This document shows positions 8,383-17,439 of a DNA stretch of 64,000 nucleotides, one piece after another (position 1 is the stretch's first letter; every line of letters begins with the position of its first letter). The stretch is taken from positions 372,001 through 436,000 of the forward strand of contig NZ_JAKGGD010000003.1 in NCBI RefSeq assembly GCF_021556615.1, read 5' to 3'. Source of the DNA: Paracoccus salsus. GTDB taxonomy: Bacteria; Pseudomonadota; Alphaproteobacteria; Rhodobacterales; Rhodobacteraceae. Below the pieces are notes generated by a model. It was not told where the DNA came from. It saw nothing but the letters and a program-made list of their open reading frames with translations, and did not search any database. The position numbers were made by a program, and so were the translations under genes.

Positions 8383-9881
8383 TCGCGCAGCACCTGGCTG
8401 CGTTCCAGCAGCTGCAAAAGGATCAGGATCTGGTCCGACGGATCGCGCTGGACCCGGGCGGTGTCGGTCAGGTGCCGTTCCAGATAGGCGATCATCTGTC
8501 CGGCATCGCTGATCACCGCCTGCGGCAGATCGGTCAGCAACCGCGTCTCGGCCGGACTCGAGAACGGGCAGTTGTCGGGATGCAGAGGCCGCGCCTCGAG
8601 AATGCGGTCCATGCGCTGGTCGATCCGGCCAAAGCCCACGAAGATCGGCAGGCCGCCGCGGCGCAGATCGCGATACAGGCCCGCAAGCCGCAACGCGGCG
8701 GCCTGCTGACGGATCAGCGCGTAATCGCATTCGCGCAGCGAATCCTGCGGGATCAGGCGGGTTTCCTCAAGCAGTTCGCGGGCCATGCCGTACAGGATCG
8801 CGCGATCCAGACGTCCGTCGCGGCGCGCGCCCGAGTGATCCATGTCCGCCCAGTCGATCGATCCGCTGCCCGACAGCACCGCCTTGCCCTTGTTCACTTC
8901 GGCGGCGCCGCCCTGGGTGGAAAGCACGGGATACCCCTCGCGCGACAGCGCCAGCACGACCGAGCCGACATGGTTCGACATGGTCGGGCAATCCGCAAGC
9001 CGCTTCAGCAGCAAGGCAGCGCCAGGACCTGCCGGCCGCGAGACGGGATACATGTCCTCGGACCGGTCGGCGATCACCCGGTCGCCATGCTTGATCTGCT
9101 GCGCGGCCAGATCGTTGGTCAGGCAGGAGGTAAAATAGCTGGTGCGTCCGATCCGTGCCGACAGGCCGGTCTTCTGGTCCCAACGCAGCGCCGAGAGCCT
9201 GATCTTGGGCGCATCGAAAAAGGATCGTCCGCCCCGGATGCTGTTGCGACGGCGGATGCCAAGCCCCTCGGCCTGAAAGTCGCGGACCAGACCCGACATG
9301 CGGCGCATCAGGTCGCGCTCGGTCCGCTGGTCGCCATCCGGGCTGGGCAGGATTGCGATTCCGCCAGCGGCAAGCGCGCGCGCCACGTCATTGTCGAAGA
9401 CATAGCCGTTCCGGTTGCCGCGCTTGCCTTCGACCACGCCCCAGATCACGTCGCCACCGTTGTCGTGGATTTCGGACACGCCGCCCTCGATCTCGGACAG
9501 GACCAGCCTGCCATCGACCGGGTCCGGGCTGCCATGATCGAAGAAATCGCGCGACAGGTCGTGTCGCCCCGATGCGGCGCTGCCAAAGACATGCGTCCGG
9601 TGCAGGTTCAGAAACTGCCAGACGATACCGGTCATGGACCAGGCGGCCCCGGCCGCGGCCAGCAGCCAGCCCCATCCCGCGGGTGTGTCGGACAGCAGTT
9701 CGTATCCGGTGAACCCGATCGCCAGCGCCAGGGCGGCCACGATCCGCACCGCCGCCCAGGGCCGCCAGATGCGCGCCACATAGGCGATGACCGACAGGTT
9801 GGTGGACAGCCGATTCTGCCACCTGCTCTCGAAAAAGCGGCCGCGCTTGAAAAGCGAACGAAAGCAGTGGCGTGTAAACAT
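8301..9881 (-). CDS. Two-helix membrane protein with Nudix-like C-terminal region
   Basis: A 526-aa protein of unknown function. A basic N-terminus is followed by two hydrophobic helices (about residues 45-62, VRIVAALALAIGFTGYEL, and 68-87, GWGWLLAAAGAAWSMTG), then a large soluble part. Around residues 390-425, GRLDRAILYGMARELLEETRL carries the RELLEET of the Nudix box (consensus REUXEE), but the preceding Gly-x5-Glu half is not clear, so catalysis is uncertain. The start is uncertain: Met at 9881 is used; in-frame alternatives at 9950 and 9986 add 23 and 35 residues of less codon-biased sequence. It converges on and overlaps the PP2C-like gene, suggesting a functional pair. Confidence 0.6.
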   Translation of the reverse strand: MFTRHCFRSLFKRGRFFESRWQNRLSTNLSVIAYVARIWRPWAAVRIVAALALAIGFTGYELLSDTPAGWGWLLAAAGAAWSMTGIVWQFLNLHRTHVFGSAASGRHDLSRDFFDHGSPDPVDGRLVLSEIEGGVSEIHDNGGDVIWGVVEGKRGNRNGYVFDNDVARALAAGGIAILPSPDGDQRTERDLMRRMSGLVRDFQAEGLGIRRRNSIRGGRSFFDAPKIRLSALRWDQKTGLSARIGRTSYFTSCLTNDLAAQQIKHGDRVIADRSEDMYPVSRPAGPGAALLLKRLADCPTMSNHVGSVVLALSREGYPVLSTQGGAAEVNKGKAVLSGSGSIDWADMDHSGARRDGRLDRAILYGMARELLEETRLIPQDSLRECDYALIRQQAAALRLAGLYRDLRRGGLPIFVGFGRIDQRMDRILEARPLHPDNCPFSSPAETRLLTDLPQAVISDAGQMIAYLERHLTDTARVQRDPSDQILILLQLLERSQVLRDHFDRAITAAPASADPAPGPARSLSRR

Positions 9882-10043
9882 GTTCGATGACTTTTTCGTC
9901 ACCAGGCCGGTCAGGACGTCGCAAGTCAAGACTTTTGAAGGAAAATTCATGCGCTGCGGGCCTGGGGCCAGTCCCGGCTGCGGCACGGCGACGCTTTCGG
10001 TTCCGGGAAAATGCCACTAAAGCTGACGCAATCGGAGGATAGG

Positions 10044-11288
10044 ATGTTCTGGATACTGAGTGCCGTGCTGCTGCTTGGGGTGGCTGTTGCGATCCTTGCG
10101 CCGATCTGGCGTGCGGGAAGGTCGGGCGAAGCTGCGGCAACGCCCGCTGCCGCCTATGATCTGCAGGTCTATCGCGACCAGCTGCGCGAGGTCGATCGCG
10201 ATCTGGAGCGCGGGGTGATCGGCGCCGATGACGCCGCGCGCCTTCGCACCGAAATCGGGCGCAAGGTTCTGGACGCCGACAACCGGCTTTCGCAGGCCGC
10301 GTCGCCGCCCCGCGACGGCAAGGCACTGCTGGCCGGTCTGGTGGTTCTGGCGCTGCTGTCGGGCACGGTCGCGCTCTATATCCGCGAGGGCGTTCCCGGT
10401 GCGCCTGATTTGCCCTTGGCCGAACGGATCGCGCAGGCCGAGCGCGCCTATGACAGCCGGCCCAGCCAGACCGAGGCCGAGGCGCAGGCGCCTGAACGCA
10501 ATGCGCCCCAGGATCCCGACCCGGAATACGCCGCGCTTGTGGAAGAGCTGCGTGCCGCCGTCGCCAGGAAACCTGATGATCCGCAGGGCCTGGCGCTGCT
10601 CGCGACCAGCGAAACGCGCCTCGGCAATCTCGCCGCCGCGCGCGAGGCGCAGCAGCGTCTGGTGGATGTCCAGGGCGAGGCCGCAAGTGCCGAGACCCTG
10701 ATGCGATTGTCCGCGATGATGATGGAGGCCGCCGGCGGCATCATCACACCCGAGGCCGAGGAAGTGCTTGCCCGCGCCCTGCGCAAGGATCCAGGCCAGC
10801 CTCAGGCGCGCTATCTGCTGGGGATGCTGCAATTGCAGAACGGCCGGCCCGACCGTGCGTTTCCGATCTGGCGCAGGCTGATCGAGGAGGGTCCCGACGA
10901 CGCCCCATGGATTGTCCCGATCCGGCGAACCATCAGCGACCTGGCCTGGCTGGCCGGCCAGCCCGATTACGTCCCTCCGCAAACAGCCGCACCGTCGATG
11001 CCGGCGATGCCCGGTCCCGATGCCGGGGCGATGGCGGCAGCGCAGGACATGACCCCCGAGCAGCGTCAGCAGATGATCGGCGGGATGGTCGCGCAGCTTG
11101 AAGCGCGGCTGGCCGAACAGGGCGGCACGCCGGACGAATGGGCCAGGCTGATATCCTCGCTTGGGGTGCTGGGGCAGACCGATCGCGCGCGCGCCATCTG
11201 GGACGAGGCCCAGACCCGCTTTGCCCAGACGCCGGACGCCATGACGACGCTGCGTGCGGCTGCCCGGCAGGCCGGTCTGGCCGAATGA
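10044..11288 (+). CDS. ccmI: Cytochrome c biogenesis protein CcmI
   Basis: A 414-aa protein for cytochrome c maturation. It starts with a transmembrane helix ([20 protein letters not shown]), followed by the conserved [20 protein letters not shown] segment of the cytoplasmic leucine-zipper region, a second helix (about residues 95-113, [19 protein letters not shown]), and a periplasmic TPR-like domain to the C-terminus, which presents apocytochrome c to the haem lyase. The start at 10044 has a clear Shine-Dalgarno (CGGAGGATAGG) and matches the family; an upstream in-frame Met at 10011 is rejected. Its stop overlaps the next gene by 4 bp. Confidence 0.93.
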   Translation: MFWILSAVLLLGVAVAILAPIWRAGRSGEAAATPAAAYDLQVYRDQLREVDRDLERGVIGADDAARLRTEIGRKVLDADNRLSQAASPPRDGKALLAGLVVLALLSGTVALYIREGVPGAPDLPLAERIAQAERAYDSRPSQTEAEAQAPERNAPQDPDPEYAALVEELRAAVARKPDDPQGLALLATSETRLGNLAAAREAQQRLVDVQGEAASAETLMRLSAMMMEAAGGIITPEAEEVLARALRKDPGQPQARYLLGMLQLQNGRPDRAFPIWRRLIEEGPDDAPWIVPIRRTISDLAWLAGQPDYVPPQTAAPSMPAMPGPDAGAMAAAQDMTPEQRQQMIGGMVAQLEARLAEQGGTPDEWARLISSLGVLGQTDRARAIWDEAQTRFAQTPDAMTTLRAAARQAGLAE

Positions 11289-11758
11289 TCCATGAAGACA
11301 TCGCCGATTTCGCCGCCTCGCTGCCGGCGATGGGTGCCCTGGCGGGGCTTGACCTTGGCACCAAGACCATCGGCGTCGCGGTCAGCGACGGGATGCGTCA
11401 GGTTGCCTCGCCGCTGACCGTGATAAGACGGCAGAAATTCACGCTGGACGCCGCCGAATTGCTGAAGATCGCGACAGGGCGCGGGCTGTGCGGGCTGGTC
11501 CTTGGCCTGCCGCGGAACATGGATGGCAGCGAGGGACCGCGCGCGCAGTCGACGCGCGCCTTCGCGCGCAACCTGTCGCGGCTGACCGACCTGTCCATCG
11601 GCTTCTGGGACGAACGCCTTTCCACCGTCGCCGCGGAACGCGCCTTGCTGGAGGCCGACACGTCGCGTCGCCGCCGCGCCGAGGTGATCGATCAGGTCGC
11701 CGCCGGCTACATCCTGCAGGGCGCTCTGGACCGGCTGCGGCATCTTGGCGCGGCCTAG
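11285..11758 (+). CDS. ruvX: Putative pre-16S rRNA nuclease / Holliday junction resolvase-like RuvX (YqgF)
   Basis: A 157-aa RNase H-fold protein of the YqgF/RuvX family, thought to trim pre-16S rRNA. Motifs: [17 protein letters not shown] near residue 20 (first catalytic Asp), [18 protein letters not shown] in the middle, and [17 protein letters not shown] plus a late Asp ([12 protein letters not shown]), which provide the other acidic residues. It begins with an ATGA overlap with the ccmI stop, so the two are translationally coupled. The start at 11285 is preferred over longer readings that run antiparallel to family length. Confidence 0.93.
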   Translation: MIHEDIADFAASLPAMGALAGLDLGTKTIGVAVSDGMRQVASPLTVIRRQKFTLDAAELLKIATGRGLCGLVLGLPRNMDGSEGPRAQSTRAFARNLSRLTDLSIGFWDERLSTVAAERALLEADTSRRRRAEVIDQVAAGYILQGALDRLRHLGAA

Positions 11759-11824
11759 CCACGATGTCGCCGTCAAGGACCGTGCCAGCTTGCGGCGCGC
11801 CGATGCTCCGCCTAGGTTTCGCGG

Positions 11825-12058
11825 ATGAATGATGCCACGCCTGTTTCCAGTCACGACGCGCCGCAAAGTCCTTGCGTCAATATCTGCGTGATTCATCCGC
11901 ATGAGGGGCTGTGCGTCGGCTGCCTTCGGACGCTGGATGAAATTGCGTGCTGGGCCAGCCTGTCCGCCGCTGCACGCCGCCAGGTGCTGGCGGAACTGCC
12001 GGATCGAAAGCCGATGCTGAAGAAGCGGCGGGGCGGAAAGCATGGCCGCAAGTCCTGA
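11825..12058 (+). CDS. DUF1289 family small cysteine-rich protein
   Basis: A 77-aa protein with the DUF1289 pattern SPCVNICVIHPHEGLCVGCLRTLDEIACW: cysteines at about 17, 21, 30, 33 and 42, suggesting a metal or Fe-S site. The C-terminus is very basic (KKRRGGKHGRKS). The biochemical role of DUF1289 is not established. It follows ruvX by 66 bp on the same strand. The 250 bp downstream (12059-12308) holds no gene I can support. Confidence 0.85.
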   Translation: MNDATPVSSHDAPQSPCVNICVIHPHEGLCVGCLRTLDEIACWASLSAAARRQVLAELPDRKPMLKKRRGGKHGRKS

Positions 12059-12308
12059 ACGCCGAAGGTCCTCGGCCGAAGATTTGCCGTGCACTGACCT
12101 CTGGGCCGACGCGCGGGCAGCGCCGGCCCTGGCCATTGGCTCGGGCCAGGACAGGCCGGTACCCGACGGGAAACATCCGAGCCGATTTTCCCTCGTTGCA
12201 AGGCCGGACATCATCGGATGATCCCCGACATGCGCGCCCGGCGTGACCACCCGGCGCATCTGCCATCCGGCCTTCGCGCAGGGCCGGAATGGCCGAAGCG
12301 CGACCGCT

Positions 12309-12644
12309 TCAGCGCCGGATCTGCCGCAGGCTGTGATGGATGCGCACGCGCACCTCGTCTGGTTCCGCAGCGACCGCCTGGATCAGGGCGCGCATGTCAC
12401 CGCGCGCCGTGTTCAGTTGGTCGATCAGCGACATGACCATGTTCAGCGAATCCTCGGGCAGTTGGTAGCATTCGCTGAGATGGCAGACCAGTTGCAGCCG
12501 CGCGAGGTCCGCTTCGCGATAGCGGGGCCCCTGCTCCGATGGCACCGGCTCGACGATATGCGCGCCAAGATAGGCCTGAAGCCGTCCCGGCGTCAGTTCG
12601 TCGATCAGCGTCACGACTTCGGTTTCCGAGTAATAGCGGGTCAT
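12309..12644 (-). CDS. cbpM: Chaperone modulator CbpM
   Basis: A 111-aa protein of the CbpM family (MerR-like fold), which binds the J-domain protein CbpA and inhibits its co-chaperone and DNA-binding activity. The N-terminal TRYYSETEVVTLIDELTPGRLQAYL and the EADLARLQLVCHLSECYQL helix are typical. It starts 4 bp after the cbpA stop on the same strand, the usual cbpA-cbpM arrangement. Confidence 0.88.
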   Translation of the reverse strand: MTRYYSETEVVTLIDELTPGRLQAYLGAHIVEPVPSEQGPRYREADLARLQLVCHLSECYQLPEDSLNMVMSLIDQLNTARGDMRALIQAVAAEPDEVRVRIHHSLRQIRR

Positions 12645-12648
12645 GGCA

Positions 12649-13593
12649 TCACCCCCCCATCTTCATCTTGCTGCGCGGATCGTAGCCGTTCTTCTTGCGC
12701 CAGCTTTCCATGAATGTCGCCAGTTCGTCGTCGATCCGCTGCGGCATGACGATCTTCAGTTCCACCTGCTGATCGCCGCCATTGATGCCGCGACCGCGCA
12801 GACGCAGCCTCTGCCCGCTGCTGGCGCCTTTCGGGATGGTCAGGTTGACCGCACCCTCGATCGTCGGCGCCGCGACCTTGGCGCCCAGCACGGCCTCGTC
12901 GATGGTGATCGGCAGGGTCAGATGGATGTCGTCGCCCTCGCGCCGGAATTCGGGATGCGGCGCGACCGAGATCTCCAGATAGGCGTCGCCCGGGCCGCCC
13001 CGGCCCATGCCCGGCCCGCCCTTGCCTTTCAGCCGGATCGTCTGGCCGTCGCGGACGCCCTTGGGAATCGCGACCTCGAGATCGCCGCCCTCGGGCAGGC
13101 TGATGCGGGTCTTGCCGCCCCTGGCCGCGGTCATGAAGTCGACCTGCAGGCTGAAGCGGTAGTCCTGGCCGCGAAGATCGCCATCGCGCGCGCCACCCTG
13201 CTGGAAGCCACGCCGCTCGAAGCCGCCCTGGCTGAAGCCGGTGCGGCGGTGGCCGAACAGATCGGAGAACACATCGGACAGATCGGGATCGCCGTCGAAA
13301 CCATAGCTGCGGGCATAGGGGCTTCCGGCCGCCTCGGCATGTTCGCGATAGGTGCGCTGCTGCGGCCGCTCCTGCCCCTGCGCGTCGATTTCGCCAGCGT
13401 CAAAGCGGCGGCGCTGCTCGGGGTCCTTCAGCAGATCATAGGCAGCCGCCGCCGCCCTGAAGCGTTCGACCGCCACCGGGTCCGGGTTCAGGTCGGGGTG
13501 GTCGGTCTTGGCGATCTTGCGATAGGCCTTCTTGATCTCGGCATCGCTGGCGGATTTCGTCAGTCCCAGTGCGGCATACGGATCGTCCGCCAT
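12649..13593 (-). CDS. cbpA: DnaJ-like curved DNA-binding co-chaperone CbpA
   Basis: A 314-aa class II J-domain protein. The J domain occupies about residues 3-70 with the HPD signature in KTDHPDLNPD, a linker rich in Gly/Arg/Phe follows (about 80-140), and the C-terminal part holds the two DnaJ C-terminal substrate-binding domains; there is no zinc finger. It stimulates DnaK and is expected to be controlled by the adjacent CbpM. Start at 13593 (MADDPYAALGL) fits the family and has GGGGG just upstream; a Met four codons earlier at 13605 is possible. Confidence 0.92.
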   Translation of the reverse strand: MADDPYAALGLTKSASDAEIKKAYRKIAKTDHPDLNPDPVAVERFRAAAAAYDLLKDPEQRRRFDAGEIDAQGQERPQQRTYREHAEAAGSPYARSYGFDGDPDLSDVFSDLFGHRRTGFSQGGFERRGFQQGGARDGDLRGQDYRFSLQVDFMTAARGGKTRISLPEGGDLEVAIPKGVRDGQTIRLKGKGGPGMGRGGPGDAYLEISVAPHPEFRREGDDIHLTLPITIDEAVLGAKVAAPTIEGAVNLTIPKGASSGQRLRLRGRGINGGDQQVELKIVMPQRIDDELATFMESWRKKNGYDPRSKMKMGG

Positions 13594-13649
13594 GTCTGCC
13601 CCCATTGCTTGTCTTTCATATCAGGAAGATAGGCTCGCGCCCGGCATCA

Positions 13650-14705
13650 TCAATAGGGCAGCGGATGCTCCTTGTGCAGACGGTCGATGGCCTTCGCCAG
13701 ATCCCGGGGCACGGTTGTGCCGAAACCCTCGATCAGATGCTGCAACTGCTCCATGTCCGTGGCGCCGATGATCGGGATCGTCTTGAAGGGCCGGGTCAGC
13801 TGCCAGGCAATCGCCAGATGAAGCGGGTCCCAGCCGTGATCGACGGCAAGCCGGTGATAGGCATCGGTGGCGGCGATGCCGCGCGCTGTCCTGCGCCCGC
13901 CCAGGTTGCCCAGCCCGCCATGCGCCTTGTCCACCTGCGCGCGGCTGGCCTCGGGAATGGCACCGCTGCGATACTTGCCGGTCAGCAGCCCCGCCGCCAG
14001 CGGCGAAAAGGCCAGCAGGGTCACATCTTCCTGGATCGCGGTTTCGGCCAGATCGGTGTCGTAGATCCTGTGCAGCAGCGAGTATTCGTTCTGGATCGCG
14101 GCGACGCGCGGCGCACCGGTCCGGTCGGCCATGTCGCACCAGCGCGCCAGCCCCCAGGCGGTCTCGTTCGACAGCCCGAAGGCGCGAAGCTTGCCGGCCT
14201 GCACGGCCTGTTCCACGGCCGCCAGCACATCGGCCATGTGGTCCAGCACCTCGGCCTTGCAGGCGGTCGGTGCATAGGCCCAGTTCTGCCGGAACGCCCA
14301 GGTTCCGCGCACCGGCCAGTGCAGCTGGAACAGGTCGATGCGGTCGGTCTGCAGCCTTTTCAGCGAGGCGTCGATACAGGCCGACACGGTTGCGCCGTCA
14401 TAGGGCGCGCCATCGCGCACCATCTGGCTTGGCCCGGTGATCTTGGTGGCGATCTCGATCCGGTCGCGCTGGCCGGTCCGGGCCAGCCAGCGCCCGACGA
14501 TCTGTTCGGTGACGCCGATGGTTTCGCGTCGCACCGGATTCACAGGATACATCTCGGCGGTGTCGAAGAACGTCATCCCGACCTCGAGCGCGCGGTCCAT
14601 CTGGGCATGCGCGCCGGCTTCGTCAGTCTGACAGCCGAAGGTCATGGTCCCAAGACAGATCTCGCTGACCTCGACATCGCTGCCACCCAGCGTCACCCTT
14701 TTCAT
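13650..14705 (-). CDS. Aldo/keto reductase (Tas-like)
   Basis: A 351-aa NADPH-dependent oxidoreductase of the aldo/keto reductase superfamily. The catalytic tetrad is visible: Asp and Tyr in FFDTAEMYPVNP, Lys in IATKI and His in LFQLHWPVRG. The C-terminal segment PIIGATDMEQLQHLI is the typical phosphate-binding region for NADP. Length and the YPVN segment resemble the Tas protein of E. coli. The substrate is not predictable from sequence. It is a single gene in the minus orientation, separated from the ABC importer operon by 108 bp. Confidence 0.92.
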   Translation of the reverse strand: MKRVTLGGSDVEVSEICLGTMTFGCQTDEAGAHAQMDRALEVGMTFFDTAEMYPVNPVRRETIGVTEQIVGRWLARTGQRDRIEIATKITGPSQMVRDGAPYDGATVSACIDASLKRLQTDRIDLFQLHWPVRGTWAFRQNWAYAPTACKAEVLDHMADVLAAVEQAVQAGKLRAFGLSNETAWGLARWCDMADRTGAPRVAAIQNEYSLLHRIYDTDLAETAIQEDVTLLAFSPLAAGLLTGKYRSGAIPEASRAQVDKAHGGLGNLGGRRTARGIAATDAYHRLAVDHGWDPLHLAIAWQLTRPFKTIPIIGATDMEQLQHLIEGFGTTVPRDLAKAIDRLHKEHPLPY

Positions 14706-14813
14706 CGCGCATCCCCATCTTTGCTTGTGGTCACCGGCGACGCTAACCGGATCGACGCCGGGTGCAACCCCGCGAGGCCGCGGCGCGAACGCGGCTGTTC
14801 CCCACAGGCCCGT

Positions 14814-15647
14814 TCAGACCCGTTCGTAGCCTGCCGAGGCGTGAATCAGGTGCCGGGTATAGTCCTGGCGCGCCGCCCCCTGGCGCAACGCATCGACAGT
14901 CATCACCTCGACGATCCGGCCATGCTGCATCACCGCCAGGCGGTCGCACATATGCCCCACAACGGCGAGGTCGTGGCTTACCATCAGATAGGTCAGCCGG
15001 TGTTCGGCGCGCAGATCGGCCAGCAGGTTCAGGATCTCGGCCTGGACGCTGACATCCAGCGCGCTGGTCGGTTCGTCCAGAAGCAGAAGGCGCGGCTCGC
15101 CCGCCAATGCGCGCGCGATCGCGACCCGCTGGCGCTGGCCACCCGACAACTGATGGGGATAGCGGAAGCGGAAACCTCGTCCCAGCCCGACATCGTCAAG
15201 CAGCCGCTGGATACGGTTGTCGATGTCATCCATGCCCTGAAGCCGGAGGGCCTCGCTGAGGACCGCATCGACCGAGTGGCGCGGATGGAGGCTGGCATAA
15301 GGGTCCTGAAAGACCATCTGCACGGTCTTGTAGAACGCCCGGTCGCGGCGATCGCCGGTCACGGAACGCCCCGCGACCTCGATTCGCCCCGACCAGCTGT
15401 CGATCAGTCCGGCGATGGCCCGCAGGATCGTCGATTTGCCCGAACCGGATTCGCCCACCAGACCAAAGCTTTCGCCTTGCGCCACGCTGAAATCAGCCGA
15501 GCGGACCGCATCGACGCGATCGGGCGGAAAGCCGAACCAGACATCCAGGTTCTCGACCGTCAGCATCGGGGCGCCTGTCGAAGCGGGACAGTCAAGGCCG
15601 CGCGGCCTGGAGGGATGGTCGCGGCCAGAAGATGCGGCATGGATCAC
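14814..15647 (-). CDS. Peptide/nickel-type ABC transporter, ATP-binding protein (DppF/OppF-like)
   Basis: Last gene of a five-gene importer operon; 277 aa. Walker A GESGSGKS (about 65-72), Q-loop [12 protein letters not shown], signature [15 protein letters not shown], Walker [13 protein letters not shown] and the switch His in MVSHDLAVV are all present, so it should hydrolyse ATP in a heterodimer with the preceding ATPase. Two starts compete: a GTG at 15647 with GGAGG nearby and a GTGA overlap with the previous stop (used here), or an ATG at 15566 that gives the more usual N-terminus [12 protein letters not shown] but has no clear ribosome binding site. Confidence 0.93.
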   Translation of the reverse strand: MIHAASSGRDHPSRPRGLDCPASTGAPMLTVENLDVWFGFPPDRVDAVRSADFSVAQGESFGLVGESGSGKSTILRAIAGLIDSWSGRIEVAGRSVTGDRRDRAFYKTVQMVFQDPYASLHPRHSVDAVLSEALRLQGMDDIDNRIQRLLDDVGLGRGFRFRYPHQLSGGQRQRVAIARALAGEPRLLLLDEPTSALDVSVQAEILNLLADLRAEHRLTYLMVSHDLAVVGHMCDRLAVMQHGRIVEVMTVDALRQGAARQDYTRHLIHASAGYERV

Positions 15648-16528
15648 AAACCTCCGGGCAGATCGGTTTCAAGGCTCTCGCCGACGGGACCGCCGTCGCG
15701 CCAGCTGTCCTGCCGCGGCAGGACCGGCAGGCGGTCCACCGGCGCATCCAGCCGGGGCAGGCTGTTCAGCAGGCCTTGCGTGTAGGGGTGCCTGGCCTCG
15801 TGCAGGGTTCTGGCGGAAAGCGTCTCGACGATACGGCCAGCATACATGATCAGCACGCGGTCGCAGAACTGCGCGACCAGATTGAGGTCGTGGCTGATGA
15901 AGATCAGCCCCATTCCGCGGTCGCGAACCAGCCGGTCCAGGATGTTCAGCACCTCGGTGCGGACCGAGACGTCCAGCGCCGAGGTGGGCTCATCCGCGAT
16001 CAGGATCTCGGGGTCCGGGGCCAGCATCATGGCGATCATGATCCGCTGGCCCATGCCGCCCGACATCTCGTGCGGATAGGCTGCCATCACGCGCTCGGGC
16101 TCGCGGATCTGCACCGCGGCCAGCATGTCCAGGGCCTTCTGCCTGGCCTGGCCCTTCGCGCCGCCGGCATGCAGGCGGTAGGCCTCGATGATCTGGTCGC
16201 CGATTGTCATGACGGGGTTGAGGCTGAATTTCGGGTCCTGCATCACCATGCTGATCCGGCTGCCACGGATCCTGCGCATCTTGCGCTCGGACAGGTTCAG
16301 GATCGACTGCCCCTCAAGCTCCATCCGGTCGGCGGTGACCCGGCCCGGCGGACGGACAAGGCCAAGGATCGCGCGGCCGGTCATGGATTTCCCGCTACCG
16401 GATTCGCCCACCACCCCCAGCCGCTCTCGGCCAAGGTCGAAGCCGACGCCGCGCACCGCCTGGAACTCGCCCTGACGGGTCGCAAAGGTCACGCGCAGGT
16501 TGCGGACCGACAGAAGCGGATCGGTCAT
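15644..16528 (-). CDS. Peptide/nickel-type ABC transporter, ATP-binding protein (DppD/OppD-like)
   Basis: A 294-aa ATPase. Walker A GESGSGKS is near residue 40, the signature reads MSGGMGQRIMIAMML, Walker B is [12 protein letters not shown], and the switch His is in FISHDLNLV. The RHPYTQGLLNSLPRL segment near the C-terminus is the oligopeptide/dipeptide ABC transporter C-terminal region. The start at 16528 overlaps the permease stop (ATGA). The open frame extends much further upstream but that part is a shadow of the permease gene. Confidence 0.94.
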   Translation of the reverse strand: MTDPLLSVRNLRVTFATRQGEFQAVRGVGFDLGRERLGVVGESGSGKSMTGRAILGLVRPPGRVTADRMELEGQSILNLSERKMRRIRGSRISMVMQDPKFSLNPVMTIGDQIIEAYRLHAGGAKGQARQKALDMLAAVQIREPERVMAAYPHEMSGGMGQRIMIAMMLAPDPEILIADEPTSALDVSVRTEVLNILDRLVRDRGMGLIFISHDLNLVAQFCDRVLIMYAGRIVETLSARTLHEARHPYTQGLLNSLPRLDAPVDRLPVLPRQDSWRDGGPVGESLETDLPGGL

Positions 16529-17439
16529 GACTTGTCCCCCTTCGGGTCCAGCACGTCGCGCAGCCCGTCCCCCAGCAGGTTGAAGGCAAGCGACACGATG
16601 AATATCGCAAGGCCCGGCATCGCCGCCACCCACCAGAAATCCAGGATATAGGCCCGCCCGTCCGAGATCATCGCCCCCCATTCGGGCATCGGCGGCTGTG
16701 CCCCCAGCCCCAGAAACCCGAGGCCGGCCGCCGACAGGATGATCCCCGCCATGTCCAGCGCCACGCGCACGATCAGCGAGCTGATGCAGAGCGGCCAGAT
16801 ATGGCGGACCAGAAGGCGCATCGGTCCCGCGCCCTGCAACCGCGCCGCAGCGATGAAATCGGCGTTGCGGACGGTCAGTGTCTCGGCCCGCGCAAGCCGC
16901 GCATAGGGTGGCCATGCGGTCAGCGCGAGGGCCAGGACGGCATTGCCGATGCTGGGCCCCAGCGCCGCGACGAAGGCCAGCGCCAGGATCAGCTTCGGGA
17001 AGGCCAGGAAGATGTCTGTGATCCGCATCAGGACCTGATCGATCCAGCCGCCCGCGAATCCCGCCACGGTGCCGATGAACAGGCCGATGATCGGTGCGAT
17101 CAGCGCCACCGTGCCGACGATGAACAGCGTGATGCGCGAGCCGTGGATCAGCCGCGACAGGATATCCCGGCCAAGCGCGTCGGTTCCCAGCCAGTGCTCG
17201 GCCGAGGGCGGCGCCAGCCTGCCCGCAAGGTTCTGGGCGAACGGGCTTTGCGGGGCGATCCAGGGCGCCAGGATCGCCATGCCGATCAGCAGGATCAGGA
17301 TCACCAGCCCGAACATCGCCAGCTTGTTGGCGCGAAAGGTCAGCCAGCCCTGATACAGCGCGCCAAGCCGCGCCTGCCGCCGAGTCAGGGGCGCGTCCGA
17401 AAGAAGCCATTCGCGGCGGGTCATGCCGGTGACGCTCAT
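16525..17439 (-). CDS. Peptide/nickel-type ABC transporter permease (DppC/OppC-like)
   Basis: A 304-aa inner membrane permease with about six transmembrane helices. The N-terminal cytoplasmic part is followed by a first helix (LAMFGLVILILLIGMAILAPW), the periplasmic HWLGTDALGRDILSRLIHGSR segment that is diagnostic for DppC/OppC, and the coupling EAA-like loop AARLQGAGPMRLLVRHIWP. Start at 17439 overlaps the upstream permease stop by 4 bp; a Met five codons later is possible. Confidence 0.94.
   Translation of the reverse strand: MSVTGMTRREWLLSDAPLTRRQARLGALYQGWLTFRANKLAMFGLVILILLIGMAILAPWIAPQSPFAQNLAGRLAPPSAEHWLGTDALGRDILSRLIHGSRITLFIVGTVALIAPIIGLFIGTVAGFAGGWIDQVLMRITDIFLAFPKLILALAFVAALGPSIGNAVLALALTAWPPYARLARAETLTVRNADFIAAARLQGAGPMRLLVRHIWPLCISSLIVRVALDMAGIILSAAGLGFLGLGAQPPMPEWGAMISDGRAYILDFWWVAAMPGLAIFIVSLAFNLLGDGLRDVLDPKGDKS

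Noticed and set aside
13569..15785. 738-codon open frame on the plus strand
   Set aside because: Antisense shadow of the aldo/keto reductase and ABC ATPase genes, whose motifs are all in the minus frames.
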